The position numbers and the translations under genes were made by a program. This document shows positions 34,874-43,702 of a stretch of 64,000 bases of DNA, piece after piece; the stretch's first letter is position 1; each line of letters begins with the position of its first letter. This DNA is from Marinobacter sp. C7. GTDB lineage: Bacteria; Pseudomonadota; Gammaproteobacteria; Pseudomonadales; Oleiphilaceae. Location of the stretch: positions 372,001 through 436,000 of the forward strand of contig NZ_JAKQZH010000002.1 of assembly GCF_022343555.1 (NCBI RefSeq). Direction: 5' to 3'. The notes below the pieces were generated by a model, which saw only the letters and a program-made list of their open reading frames with translations, was not told where the DNA came from and ran no database searches.

Positions 34874-37800
34874 TTGCAGCAACGGCTCCCAAACCTGCTT
34901 TCGGCCTCGCCCCTGCTGGCATTGGTGCTGCTGGCGCTGGTTTTGCTGCCGTCGAAGGCGCCGGCGGAAGAGTTTTGTCGCGACGGCAAGCTGGTTCTCG
35001 ACCGTAACACCACCAGCATCCGGAACCTGGGCAGCTGTGTCTCCTATCTCGAAGACCCGGAGCAATCACTGACCTTCCGGGAAGTCCGGGAGCTGCAGCC
35101 CGGGGCCTTCATCCGCCATGAGGGCGGTGTGCTCAATTTCGGTTATACCGAATCCGCCTACTGGACTCGCATGGAGCTCGAGCCCCGGTCCGGTGCGGCC
35201 CGGACCGATTGGATCCTTGAACTGGCGTTACCCCTGGTGGATCAGGTTAACCTGTTCCTGGTGCGTAACGGTGAACTGGTGGAGCAACGCCAGGCCGGTT
35301 ACACGGACAACTGGCAGGAACGGGACCTGGCGGTCCCTAACCCGACCTTTCGCCTGAAGCTGGCGCCGGACACCGTCAGTACGGTGTACATGCGGATTAC
35401 CAACACCAATACTTTCCGTCTGCCCATCAGTCTCTGGCATCCGGACAGTTATATCGAGAAGGTGTCCGTCGACGAGGCGGTCCGGGGTGTTCTGCTTGGG
35501 GCAGTGCTGGCGATTCTGGCCTACAACCTGTTCGTGGCCGTGTCGGTCCGTGAACGTAGCAACGTCTATTACGTTCTGTACCTGGTGTCGGCGACCATAT
35601 TCATCTTCACCGAGCAAGTCCACGGCGTGCAGCTGCTGGACAGCCGCCCGGCCCTGTTCAACAAGGAATACCTGCACTTCCAGATTGTCCTGACCTGGTT
35701 CTGGGGGCTGCTGATGGCCCGCTCGTTGCTGGAAACCCGGGAACGCTCACGGGACCTCGACCAGGTCGTCCGCCTGTGCCTGTATTCGGTCGGGGCCACC
35801 TTTGTACTCTGTTTCTTCCTGCCCTACCACGTGGCCATGGAATGGATCGTGCTCGGTTCCATTCTGCTCAGTTTCATCATGATCGTCGTCAGTTACCTTT
35901 CCTGGCGTTACTACAATCCGGCGGCCCGGTCCTATTTCTTTGCCTGGACCCTGGCCCTGATCGGGTTCGGGATTTATGCCATGACGGTCATGGGCTACCT
36001 GCCGCTCAATACCTTCACGGCCTATTCCCCCCAGTTTGGCCTTACCGCCCAGATTATCCTGTTTTCCTTTGCCCTGGCGGACCGGATCAAGCAGGTGCAG
36101 GGCGAAGCCCTTGGCTGGAGTCAGCGGGCCCTGGCCAACCTCCGGCGCTACCAGTCGCTGTTCGATAACGCGGTGGAGGGGGTGTTCCAGATGTCCCTGG
36201 ATCGGCAGTTTGTGACTGCCAATCCGGCCATGGCCACGATGCTTGGCTACAACAGCAGCCGGGAACTGCTGAGGCGCAATCCGGACGTGCTGGAAACCTG
36301 TATTGCCGATGACCGGCTCCGGCGCCTGGTGGTGGAGCAGTTGGAGGCGCGGGGCACCGTGAAGGGTATTGAAGCCCGTTACCTCACCCGGGACGGGGAA
36401 GAACGCTGGGCCACAATTTCCCTGCACACCGCCTATGATCCTGACGGTGAGCCCACGCATCTCGAAGGCACTTGCATCGATGTGACCGAAAGTCGCCAGC
36501 GCCAGCGGATTGAGCGGGAGCGGGAGCAGGAACGGCTGGAGAAGGAACTGGCACGCAACTCCGCCGAAGCCAAGAGCCAGTTCCTGGCCAACATGAGCCA
36601 CGAAATCCGCACACCGCTGGCGGCAATCATCGGTTACGGCGAGACCTTGCTGGATCCTGACCTGACCGACACGGAGAAAAAGAGCAGTGCCGAGACCGTG
36701 GTGCGCAGTGGCCGTCACCTGCTGGATCTGGTCAACGACATCCTCGATCATTCAAAGATTGATGCCAACAAGCTGGATGTGGATGTGATTCCCGTCAACC
36801 TGCCCGAGTTGCTGGCTGAGATCCGCGCCTTCTTTACTCCCCGTGCCCGGGAGAAAGGGTTGGATTTTTCCATCATCTGCGAGTTTCCACTGCCTGAGCA
36901 GATCCGGACGGATCCCACACGTTTCCGGCAGATAATCATTAATCTGTGCGGAAACGCCCTTAAATTTACGGAAAAAGGGTCAATCTCCCTGAATATACGC
37001 TGTGACCGGGAAGCCGGGATGTTGATGGCCCGGGTGGTCGACACGGGGATTGGCATGAAGCCGGAACAGTTGCGCCGGTTATTCGATCCCTTCGCCCAGG
37101 GCAGCTCTGCCATTTCCCGGCAATACGGCGGTACGGGCCTGGGTTTGAGCATTTCACGGCGGCTGGCGGAACTGCTTGGCGGAGATATAACGGTCGCCAG
37201 CACCTACGGCGAGGGCAGTGAATTCGAGCTGACAATCCGGACCGGCCCGCTGGACCAGGTCCATTTCCTCCGGGACGCCTCCGAACTTAGTCAGCGCCGG
37301 CGCGGGATTGCCAGGGTGGCTGCGCCCCGGCTCACCGGGCGAATTCTTTGTGCCGAGGACAACGAGGTTAACCGTCGCCTGGTGTCACTGCTGGTCTCGC
37401 GTACCGGTGCAGAGCTGGTGCATGTGGTCAATGGTGCCGAGGCCCTGGAACTGGCGATCCGGGAGCCGTTTGACCTGATCCTGATGGATATCCAGATGCC
37501 GGTCATGAATGGCCGGGATGCCACGGCGGCTCTCCGGGAGGCGGGAGTGAACACGCCCGTGATTGCCCTGACTGCCAATGTCATGGCCGAGGATATTGCC
37601 GATTACCACCGGGCTGGCTGTAACGAACATCTGGCCAAGCCCATCGACAAGCAGCGTTTCTACGAGGTGCTGGCACGTTACCTGGTGGTTCGACAGGATG
37701 CGATGCCGGACCGGCGCCGGGGTTATCAGGGGCGGGTTCTGGTCGCGGAGGACAACGAGGAGAACCGGCAGCTGGTGGAGCGCATGCTGCGACGGCTGGG

Positions 37801-38440
37801 GCTGGAGGTTATTGCAGTCAGTGCCGGAGACCAGGCGGTGCGCACGGCGCTGTCCGACACGGTACACCTGGTGCTGATGGACCGGCACATGCCCGGGCTG
37901 GATGGTGTGGCCGCAACACAGTTGCTCCGTCAGGCCGGATTCCGGCGCCCGGTCATTGCCTTCACTGCCGGTGATCAACGGGAAACCGATGCCCTGCTTG
38001 AAGCTGGCTGCGACGGGGTGTTGAATAAACCGATAGACCAGTCCCGACTGGAAACCCTGTTGTCGCGCTATCTCACCAGCGCCGGTGGTGAGACTCCGGA
38101 ATCGGCCGAGGACCGGGAAATTGATGAGCTCGTGGCCCGCTTCCTCGAGGGCCTGACACAGCGGAAACAGACCATGGCCGAAGCGCTGGCCCGCCGTCAG
38201 GCCAGTGTCCTGCGCACAGAAGCTCACCAGATCAAGGGCACGGCAGGCGCGATGGGGTACCCTGCCATGACCCGACAGGCCGGGATCCTCGAGGCCTTGT
38301 TGAAGGGCGAGGATGAGCCGGACTGGGACCGGGTTCGCAGTGAGCTGGCGGTACTCGATGAAATGATAGACCGTGCCCCTGCGGCTGCGACCACATCAGC
38401 CTGCGTATCTGATAACAATGAAAACAGGAAAATGCCATGA
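34874..38440 (+). CDS. Hybrid sensor histidine kinase: 7TM-DISM, PAS, HisKA, HATPase, two receivers, Hpt
   Basis: Protein of 1188 residues. It has a signal peptide, an extracytoplasmic DISMED2-type sensor (about 40-165), seven membrane helices (about 185-390) and a PAS domain (about 420-540). The dimerisation domain has His576 (MSHEIRTP). The ATPase has N box INLCGNALKF near 690 and GTGLGLS near 752. Receiver 1 carries Asp872, receiver 2 Asp1003, and the Hpt has His1118 (HQIKGTAG). The TTG start is favoured by GGAG 8 bases upstream and a clean signal peptide; an ATG lies 51 bases earlier without a ribosome site. It is coupled by ATGA to the next gene. Confidence 0.92.
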   Translation: MQQRLPNLLSASPLLALVLLALVLLPSKAPAEEFCRDGKLVLDRNTTSIRNLGSCVSYLEDPEQSLTFREVRELQPGAFIRHEGGVLNFGYTESAYWTRMELEPRSGAARTDWILELALPLVDQVNLFLVRNGELVEQRQAGYTDNWQERDLAVPNPTFRLKLAPDTVSTVYMRITNTNTFRLPISLWHPDSYIEKVSVDEAVRGVLLGAVLAILAYNLFVAVSVRERSNVYYVLYLVSATIFIFTEQVHGVQLLDSRPALFNKEYLHFQIVLTWFWGLLMARSLLETRERSRDLDQVVRLCLYSVGATFVLCFFLPYHVAMEWIVLGSILLSFIMIVVSYLSWRYYNPAARSYFFAWTLALIGFGIYAMTVMGYLPLNTFTAYSPQFGLTAQIILFSFALADRIKQVQGEALGWSQRALANLRRYQSLFDNAVEGVFQMSLDRQFVTANPAMATMLGYNSSRELLRRNPDVLETCIADDRLRRLVVEQLEARGTVKGIEARYLTRDGEERWATISLHTAYDPDGEPTHLEGTCIDVTESRQRQRIEREREQERLEKELARNSAEAKSQFLANMSHEIRTPLAAIIGYGETLLDPDLTDTEKKSSAETVVRSGRHLLDLVNDILDHSKIDANKLDVDVIPVNLPELLAEIRAFFTPRAREKGLDFSIICEFPLPEQIRTDPTRFRQIIINLCGNALKFTEKGSISLNIRCDREAGMLMARVVDTGIGMKPEQLRRLFDPFAQGSSAISRQYGGTGLGLSISRRLAELLGGDITVASTYGEGSEFELTIRTGPLDQVHFLRDASELSQRRRGIARVAAPRLTGRILCAEDNEVNRRLVSLLVSRTGAELVHVVNGAEALELAIREPFDLILMDIQMPVMNGRDATAALREAGVNTPVIALTANVMAEDIADYHRAGCNEHLAKPIDKQRFYEVLARYLVVRQDAMPDRRRGYQGRVLVAEDNEENRQLVERMLRRLGLEVIAVSAGDQAVRTALSDTVHLVLMDRHMPGLDGVAATQLLRQAGFRRPVIAFTAGDQRETDALLEAGCDGVLNKPIDQSRLETLLSRYLTSAGGETPESAEDREIDELVARFLEGLTQRKQTMAEALARRQASVLRTEAHQIKGTAGAMGYPAMTRQAGILEALLKGEDEPDWDRVRSELAVLDEMIDRAPAAATTSACVSDNNENRKMP

Positions 38441-38994
38441 CAGACAGGTCACCCCAACGCAGTGAACAATATTCCCTGAGCATGATGTACGGCACCTACG
38501 CCGATATCCTGTTTGTGCTCTTCCCTTTTCTGGTGATCGGCATGCAACGGCTCTGGGACGGGCGCCTGTACGACACCCTCATGCAGGCAGACCTGAGTAT
38601 TGCCGCTGCGATTCTGGCAGGCCTCGCAATCGGCAAATTTGTGCTGGGATTGGTCACCAACCGGGAGTTGGGGCGCTACAAGGAGCGGATTGTCTTCTTC
38701 ATTGCCCTGACCCTGTTCGTGGTGCTTGGCCCGGCCATCATCCTGATGCTGAGCATCGTCGGTCATGAAGAGGTTCCGGGATTTGTTGCCTTTGTGCAGC
38801 CGGTCCTGCTGATCATCGCCATTTCGCTGTACACCACAGCGGTGAGCATCAGCAACCTCCTGACCCGGTTCGGTACCGAAGCATTGGCGGTGGAGCAGGA
38901 AGATGGCAAGCTGGCGGGAGGGGCAGAGCAGGATGGGCGGCCCCGGCCGGCACCCCTGGACCTGCCCCGTCGGACCGGCGGTGACCGGCTGTAA
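38437..38994 (+). CDS. Hypothetical four-helix membrane protein
   Basis: 185 residues with about four hydrophobic helices (DILFVLFPFLVIGM, AAAILAGLAIGKFVLGLV, FFIALTLFVVLGPAIILML, FVQPVLLIIAISLYTTAVSI) and a charged Pro-rich tail. Not a recognised family. Its ATG overlaps the kinase stop by 4 bases, so translation is coupled and a role as membrane partner of the kinase is likely (inference). Confidence 0.78.
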   Translation: MTDRSPQRSEQYSLSMMYGTYADILFVLFPFLVIGMQRLWDGRLYDTLMQADLSIAAAILAGLAIGKFVLGLVTNRELGRYKERIVFFIALTLFVVLGPAIILMLSIVGHEEVPGFVAFVQPVLLIIAISLYTTAVSISNLLTRFGTEALAVEQEDGKLAGGAEQDGRPRPAPLDLPRRTGGDRL

Positions 38995-39044
38995 TCGGGG
39001 GCATTCGAGATGCGGAACAGCCAAGGAATCAGTGGAGAAAACCG

Positions 39045-39458
39045 ATGACAGATCTGAAAGTTCTGGTTGTGGAAGACGAGCCCCTGATGCGGGAACGCCT
39101 GGTAGAAATGCTGCATCGCGCCGGTGCCACCGAAGTGACCGAGGCTGTGGATGTCGCCTCGGCGAGAAAGGCTTTTGACGCCCGGGAGTACCACATCATC
39201 CTGCTCGATCTGGGGTTACCGGATGGTGATGGCCATGCGCTGATGCAGGAATTCAAGGAGCGCCGGGAAGCCCAGCATATTGTCTTGGTGACTGCGGACG
39301 ATTCGATCGAGAGCATCCAGCGCGCGATCAGCGCCGGTGCAAACGGTTATGTGGTGAAGCCCTATTCCCAGGACAAGATTCACGATGTGATCAATAACTA
39401 CGCGGTGGTTCACGGCGGTGAAGGGGCCGTTCTGGAGGGGCTGAACCGGCCACATTGA
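39045..39458 (+). CDS. Single-domain response regulator (CheY-like receiver)
   Basis: 137 residues comprising only a receiver domain: acidic pocket VVEDEP, phospho-acceptor Asp in HIILLDLGLPDGDGHAL (about residue 49), Thr in LVTADD, and Lys in YVVKPYSQDKI. No output domain follows. It follows the hybrid kinase and the membrane protein on the same strand, so it is the probable end acceptor of that phosphorelay (inference). The ATG has GGAGAAAACC upstream. Confidence 0.9.
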   Translation: MTDLKVLVVEDEPLMRERLVEMLHRAGATEVTEAVDVASARKAFDAREYHIILLDLGLPDGDGHALMQEFKERREAQHIVLVTADDSIESIQRAISAGANGYVVKPYSQDKIHDVINNYAVVHGGEGAVLEGLNRPH

Positions 39459-39494
39459 CCGGTCCAGCCTTTGCGTTTCGGGCTGGTAGCCTGC

Positions 39495-39767
39495 TCAGGC
39501 CACCTGGCGGGCAATCCAGGAGTTGTAACGGGTCGCCAGCGCCCGCACATACCGAGCCTCGGCGCCACTGAGGCTGGCCAGTACACCGTTGAAAATCCAG
39601 CCTCGTTCATACAGCCCAAGCACCCGCTGTTCATCGTCCAGGTTGACGCGCTGGTTCAGCTTCTTGCAGATCGCATCCAGCAGCGGCAGTTTTTCCGGGC
39701 GCTTGATCGGACCCTGGCGGTTGCCCATTGGCTGGTTTGCCGCACGTGTTGTCGGATGTCTTTTCAT
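39495..39767 (-). CDS. Small hypothetical protein
   Basis: 90 residues with a basic N-terminus and a helical core (LPLLDAICKKLNQRVNLDDEQRVLGLYERGWIFNGVLASLSGAEARYVRALATRY). No recognised family, no signal peptide. AAGGAG lies 6 bases before the ATG. A terminator-like hairpin precedes it by about 36 bases on the same strand, suggesting a regulated leader. Confidence 0.7.
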   Translation of the reverse strand: MKRHPTTRAANQPMGNRQGPIKRPEKLPLLDAICKKLNQRVNLDDEQRVLGLYERGWIFNGVLASLSGAEARYVRALATRYNSWIARQVA

Positions 39768-39802
39768 GATGTTCTCCTTGTCGTTTTGCGGGCTGCAAAA
39801 AC

Positions 39803-39834
39803 AAAAACCCCGGAGCCAAGGGCAACCGGGGTTT
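39803..39834 (-). terminator. Minus-strand terminator hairpin upstream of the 90-residue gene
   Basis: Stem AAACCCCGG/CCGGGGTTT with a 12-base loop, followed on the minus strand by TTTTTG and a further T run. No gene lies upstream on this strand for 460 bases. It must therefore end a small RNA or act as an attenuator in the leader of the downstream gene. Confidence 0.65.
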
Positions 39835-40314
39835 GGCGGAGAACCTGACCCGGTCGCTGCGAAGGCTCCCGGGACTGACCGAAAGCCGTTAGATGTCTTT
39901 CACCATGGCGTGCGCGGACTGCCCGTTCTGGCAATCAGCGGCTGGGTAAACAATGAACTGTAAAATCATCCTGGTCATACCGGCTCTTTGGTTTCGGTTC
40001 ATCACTCAGTGTATAGGCTATCGGGCGGTTTGCAAGAGTCCATCCGCTTCGGCAAACCCGTACAGACGCCCGGGCCGTGAACGCCCATAATTCGCGGCGT
40101 CACGTGTTTTTACGTTGTGCAATCCGCGATACCTGCCGAGCAGGTATCAATGGATCTCTCCTTTCTACGCAGCCGTCTTGGCTGCGTTTTTTTTGGCATC
40201 TCGGAAAGTTCGTAGCCACTACTTCGTACAGAATGGGTGGCCGGAATTGGCGATAATTTGCACACTAACCTGTTGATTCACCGATTCTGACCACAGAGGT
40301 TGAAACCTAAGCAA
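39835..40314. other. Non-coding stretch with possible small RNAs
   Basis: No convincing reading frame in about 480 bases. The minus-strand half has a TATACA hexamer near 40007-40012 and ends in the terminator at 39803-39834. The plus-strand half contains a perfect hairpin and an intrinsic terminator at 40128-40194. It may hold two divergent small RNAs or regulated leaders. No known RNA family was recognised. Confidence 0.45.
40128..40194 (+). ncRNA. 3' part of a putative small RNA: hairpin plus intrinsic terminator
   Basis: GATACCTGC and GCAGGTATC form a perfect 9-bp stem with loop CGA (40128-40148). Eighteen bases later ACGCAGCC/GGCTGCGT forms a perfect 8-bp stem that runs into eight Ts (40167-40194). 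No gene precedes it on this strand for over 650 bases, so the terminator probably belongs to a small RNA. The 5' end was not located. Confidence 0.5.
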
Positions 40315-40551
40315 ATGCCCGACGAACCCGGATCTGCCAGAAACAAGTTCCGTTCAGATTTTATCGTTGAAATTGCACTGATCGTCGCACTGGCGGTCTA
40401 CATGGTGCTGGCCCAGGACAAGACCGTAGGGGATGACCTGAGCTTCACTGTGGCCGGCGCCGCACTGATGGCGGTGGCGACTTACTGGACCCTGCATACC
40501 CTCAAGGATGGCCTGCAGTTCATTGCACTGCGGCTTCGTCCTGGAAAATAA
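40315..40551 (+). CDS. Small hypothetical two-helix membrane protein
   Basis: 78 residues with two hydrophobic helices (IVEIALIVALAVYMVL and FTVAGAALMAVATYW). No known family. I use the ATG; a TTG 15 bases upstream is also possible and neither has a strong ribosome site. Its last 32 bases overlap the convergent exonuclease gene. Confidence 0.6.
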   Translation: MPDEPGSARNKFRSDFIVEIALIVALAVYMVLAQDKTVGDDLSFTVAGAALMAVATYWTLHTLKDGLQFIALRLRPGK

Positions 40552-41032
40552 CCCGCCGCCAGGTCTTGTGCAGGATGAGGGCGTCGTTGGCAGCCCGGTG
40601 AACGGGTAGCCCCAGTTCCGAAATCACCTGCTGGCGCACGCCCGACCATTGCCGGACCTGGTGACTGTTGAGTAGCATGGAAATTGATTCCAGCTGGAAT
40701 TCGGGCTGCACGCTGGCGGCCCGGAACAGTCGATGCAGCCAGAAGCTGTCGAACGTCCAGGCGTCACAGAACACCTGCTCCGGCAGTAGCTGGTTCAGGT
40801 GGTGGGCCACCTCATCCACCGCCTTGCCTTCCTCGCTCAGGGTGTCCCGGGAGATTCCGTGGATCTGTTCCGCGCTTTGTGACCAGTCCTGCCAGAGTAC
40901 GTGGGGTCGAATCAGCCAACTGTGCAATTCGCCGCCCGGCATGCAGATACCCACCTCGATCGGGTAGCTTGCAATCAGATCCAGGCTCGAGGCCTCGAAA
41001 TCAATGAATGCCGGTGTGAAATCGCTGGTCAT
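40520..41032 (-). CDS. 3'-5' exonuclease, DEDDh (RNase T/DnaQ) family
   Basis: 170 residues. Exonuclease motif I is FIDFEASSLD (Asp and Glu). A middle Asp lies in VFCDAWTFDSFWLHRLF, and HRAANDALIL supplies the His and final Asp. The chosen ATG (MTSDFTPAFID) sits just before motif I. The protein is short with no extra domain, so it is likely a stand-alone exonuclease of unknown target. It is divergent from queC. Confidence 0.85.
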   Translation of the reverse strand: MTSDFTPAFIDFEASSLDLIASYPIEVGICMPGGELHSWLIRPHVLWQDWSQSAEQIHGISRDTLSEEGKAVDEVAHHLNQLLPEQVFCDAWTFDSFWLHRLFRAASVQPEFQLESISMLLNSHQVRQWSGVRQQVISELGLPVHRAANDALILHKTWRRVIFQDEAAVQ

Positions 41033-41188
41033 GGTGTCAGGGTCATTGCTGCGTTGTTTTTCGTTGAGTTTACCCGCCCCGTAACCGAGACGCGAACCCA
41101 ACCTGTCTGTCCACTGTTACAATATGTCCACTCAATGTAAAACCCCGATGACACACCGTTGTTGTCCAAGAACCTTGCGGGAGCCTGA

Positions 41189-41854
41189 ATGACTGACACC
41201 GTGGTTGTAATTTATTCCGGAGGCATGGATTCCTTCACTTTGCTGCACCTGGCCCGGGCGCGTGGTTATCAGGTCCATGCCCTGTCTTTCAATTACGGTC
41301 AGCGTCATGTCCGGGAGCTCGATTGTGCCCGACAGGTGTGTGCCGATCTGGGGATTCCCCACAAGGAGATAGATATCCGCGCCATGTCCGAGGTCATGGG
41401 TGGTTCCTCCCTGACGTCCGACCTGGAAGTGCCGGAAGGCCACTACGAAGAGGACAGCATGAAGGCAACGGTGGTACCCAACCGCAACATGATCCTGCTG
41501 TCACTCGCCACCGGCTACGCTGTGACTGCCGGTGCCTCGAAGGTCTGGTTCGGAGCCCACGGTGGCGACCATGCCATCTATCCGGACTGCCGCCCGGAGT
41601 TTGTGGAAAAAATGGATGCCGTCTGCCGGGTCGCGAACTACGAGCCGGTGGGTATCGAGGCGCCGTTCATAAGGATGGACAAGGGAGAGATTCTGGCCGA
41701 AGGCCTTGGGCTCGGCCTCGATTACAGCCTGACCTGGACCTGTTACAACGGCCGGGACAAGGCCTGTGGCCGCTGCGGTTCCTGCGTGGAGCGGCTCGAA
41801 GCTTTTGCCTCCAATGGTGTGACCGATCCACTGGAATACGAGGGGCAGGCCTGA
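41189..41854 (+). CDS. queC: 7-cyano-7-deazaguanine synthase QueC
   Basis: ATP-dependent enzyme of 221 residues that converts 7-carboxy-7-deazaguanine to preQ0 in queuosine biosynthesis. It has the PP-loop [11 protein letters not shown] at about residues 9-19 and a C-terminal zinc cluster [21 protein letters not shown] lies upstream of the ATG. The stop overlaps the queE ATG by one base, matching the two consecutive pathway steps. No preQ1 riboswitch was recognised upstream. Confidence 0.96.
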   Translation: MTDTVVVIYSGGMDSFTLLHLARARGYQVHALSFNYGQRHVRELDCARQVCADLGIPHKEIDIRAMSEVMGGSSLTSDLEVPEGHYEEDSMKATVVPNRNMILLSLATGYAVTAGASKVWFGAHGGDHAIYPDCRPEFVEKMDAVCRVANYEPVGIEAPFIRMDKGEILAEGLGLGLDYSLTWTCYNGRDKACGRCGSCVERLEAFASNGVTDPLEYEGQA

Positions 41855-42510
41855 TGTACCGAGTCAAGGAGGCGTTCTACACGCTTCAGGGCGAGGGCGC
41901 CCAGGCCGGCCGCGCGGCCGTATTCTGCCGGTTCAGCAAGTGCAATCTCTGGACAGGCCGGGAAAGGGACCGTGCCGGCGCGGTGTGCAATTTCTGTGAC
42001 ACCGATTTTGTGGGTACCGATGGCCAGAACGGTGGCAAGTTTGAGGCGGCAGACGACCTGGCCCGGCACATCCGGAGCCTGTGGCCTGATGCCCCGGGCC
42101 GGCCCTATGTCGTTTGTACCGGTGGGGAGCCCCTGCTGCAGCTGGACGAGGCGCTGATCGAGGCGTTTCACCGCGCCGGCTTTGAAGTCGGTGTGGAGAC
42201 CAATGGAACCCTGCCGGCGCCCGCCGGCATCGACTGGCTGTGTGTCAGCCCCAAGGCCGATGCGCCGGTCGTGATCGAAGCCTGCGATGAACTCAAGCTG
42301 GTGTATCCCCAGCCACTGGCAATGCCGGAGCGGTTCGAGCATATTCGGGCCGGGCACTATTTCCTGTCCCCCATGGCCTCGCCCAGCCTGCCGGCAACCG
42401 GTGAGGATCCGGTCAAGCAGAGCAACACCCGCAAGGCAACCGACTACTGCCTCGCCCACCCGCGCTGGCGCCTGACCCTGCAAATGCACAAGATCATTGG
42501 CATCGACTGA
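41854..42510 (+). CDS. queE: 7-carboxy-7-deazaguanine synthase QueE
   Basis: Radical SAM enzyme of 218 residues making the substrate of QueC. The iron-sulphur cysteines are in CNLWTGRE (first Cys) and CNFCDTDF (the other two), the wide spacing typical of this family. GGEPLLQ is the SAM-binding segment. The start is set by the TGATG overlap with queC. The stop touches the end of the convergent AraC gene. Confidence 0.95.
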   Translation: MYRVKEAFYTLQGEGAQAGRAAVFCRFSKCNLWTGRERDRAGAVCNFCDTDFVGTDGQNGGKFEAADDLARHIRSLWPDAPGRPYVVCTGGEPLLQLDEALIEAFHRAGFEVGVETNGTLPAPAGIDWLCVSPKADAPVVIEACDELKLVYPQPLAMPERFEHIRAGHYFLSPMASPSLPATGEDPVKQSNTRKATDYCLAHPRWRLTLQMHKIIGID

Positions 42511-43554
42511 TCAGGCGGTGGCTGCCGGCCGTAACGCCTCGCTGCGGTACTGACTCGGGCTGATGCCCGTCCAGCGCTTGAAGGCGCGGGTGAAATTGGC
42601 GGCGTCGGCGTAGCCGAGGGCGTCGGCAATCTGGCTCAGGTTCATGCCGGTACCCGTGAGCAGCTCCCCCGCCCGATCCAGCCGGACCTGATCCACCAGG
42701 TTCTGGAAGCTGGCGTCTTCCTCCTGCAAGCGTCGTTTGAGGGTGCGTTCCGAAACAAACAGGGTACCTGCCACGCGAGCCAGCTTTGGCGGGAAGGGGT
42801 GGCTGGTCTCGATCACCCGCCGCACCCGGCTGGAGAAGCAGGCATCTTCAGTCAGGCGTTGCAGGGCTTCTTCGCATTGAGCCCGGGAATCGGCCGCCAG
42901 CTGGTCATTGGTAAACCGGATTGGCAGGGCCAGCCGGCTCTCGGGGATGATCAGGGCATCCTCGCCGGCTTCGTAGTCCACGGGTACCGGAATGACCTGG
43001 CGGAACCTGTGGAAATAGTGGGGTTCCGGACCTCGCCTGATGATACGCGTGCCATCCACCGGAGACCCGGTCAGTTGGGCCCCCATGAAGACACAGCCGA
43101 ACAGTGTGGCGTCCAGAATGAAGCCTTGCAGGGGGCCCATATCGACACCGCAGGACATCGTATAGCGCGCATGCCCCTCGAATTTGTGACGGCTCACCTT
43201 CAGGTGGGGCGCCCGCAGGGTCAGGTAACGGGTCACGAGGTCGAGGGCATCCCTCAAAGTCCTGCTACTCATGACCGCCGTGCCCAGTGTGCCATGGAGG
43301 GGCAGTTTCATTTCTCGGGCCAGCAGGATGCCCAGACCCGGTTCCCCGCTCTCGATGATGGCGCGGGTGACAAATTCGCTGGCCTGCGCCTGGCTGACCC
43401 GGAGTTCCGGACAGTTTAGTCGGGAGGGGTCCAGGCCGACGCGGAGCAGAAGATCCTGTTCGTCGACGCCAATCGAGTGAAGCAGACCGGCCAGGGTATG
43501 CAGGTATATGGCCGGCATACCCAGATCCTGAGCAGTCGAGACGGAGGCGCGCAT
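42511..43554 (-). CDS. AraC family transcriptional regulator
   Basis: 347 residues. An N-terminal arabinose-binding-like domain (about 20-210) of the OruR/ArgR-type group precedes a C-terminal pair of helix-turn-helices (ERTLKRRLQEEDASFQNLVDQVRLDRA and LSQIADALGYADAANFTRAFKRWTGISPSQYR). GAGGAAACCC precedes the ATG. The alpha/beta hydrolase gene upstream on the same strand is a possible target. Ligand unknown. Confidence 0.92.
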   Translation of the reverse strand: MRASVSTAQDLGMPAIYLHTLAGLLHSIGVDEQDLLLRVGLDPSRLNCPELRVSQAQASEFVTRAIIESGEPGLGILLAREMKLPLHGTLGTAVMSSRTLRDALDLVTRYLTLRAPHLKVSRHKFEGHARYTMSCGVDMGPLQGFILDATLFGCVFMGAQLTGSPVDGTRIIRRGPEPHYFHRFRQVIPVPVDYEAGEDALIIPESRLALPIRFTNDQLAADSRAQCEEALQRLTEDACFSSRVRRVIETSHPFPPKLARVAGTLFVSERTLKRRLQEEDASFQNLVDQVRLDRAGELLTGTGMNLSQIADALGYADAANFTRAFKRWTGISPSQYRSEALRPAATA

Positions 43555-43702
43555 GGGTTTCCTCGTTCTGTACCGTTTTTGTTATGTAATGGGTCGGTGA
43601 TACTGACGAATTATGCCGCCATGGCTGATCAATCCCATGGCTGGTATGACGGGGTGGAAGGCCTGTCGGGCCAATTGGCCCGATTCACCGGCAGCTCCGG
43701 TA

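Noticed and set aside
35118..35357. Small open frames inside the hybrid kinase and other large genes
   Set aside because: Alternate frames of long, well-supported genes; no ribosome sites or conserved features.
40128..40148. GATACCTGC-CGA-GCAGGTATC as a regulator operator
   Set aside because: It could be one, but its position just before a terminator fits an RNA hairpin better, and it does not match LexA or Fur boxes.
41033..41188. Possible preQ1 riboswitch before queC
   Set aside because: No short C-rich pseudoknot with an A-rich tail could be drawn in this gap.
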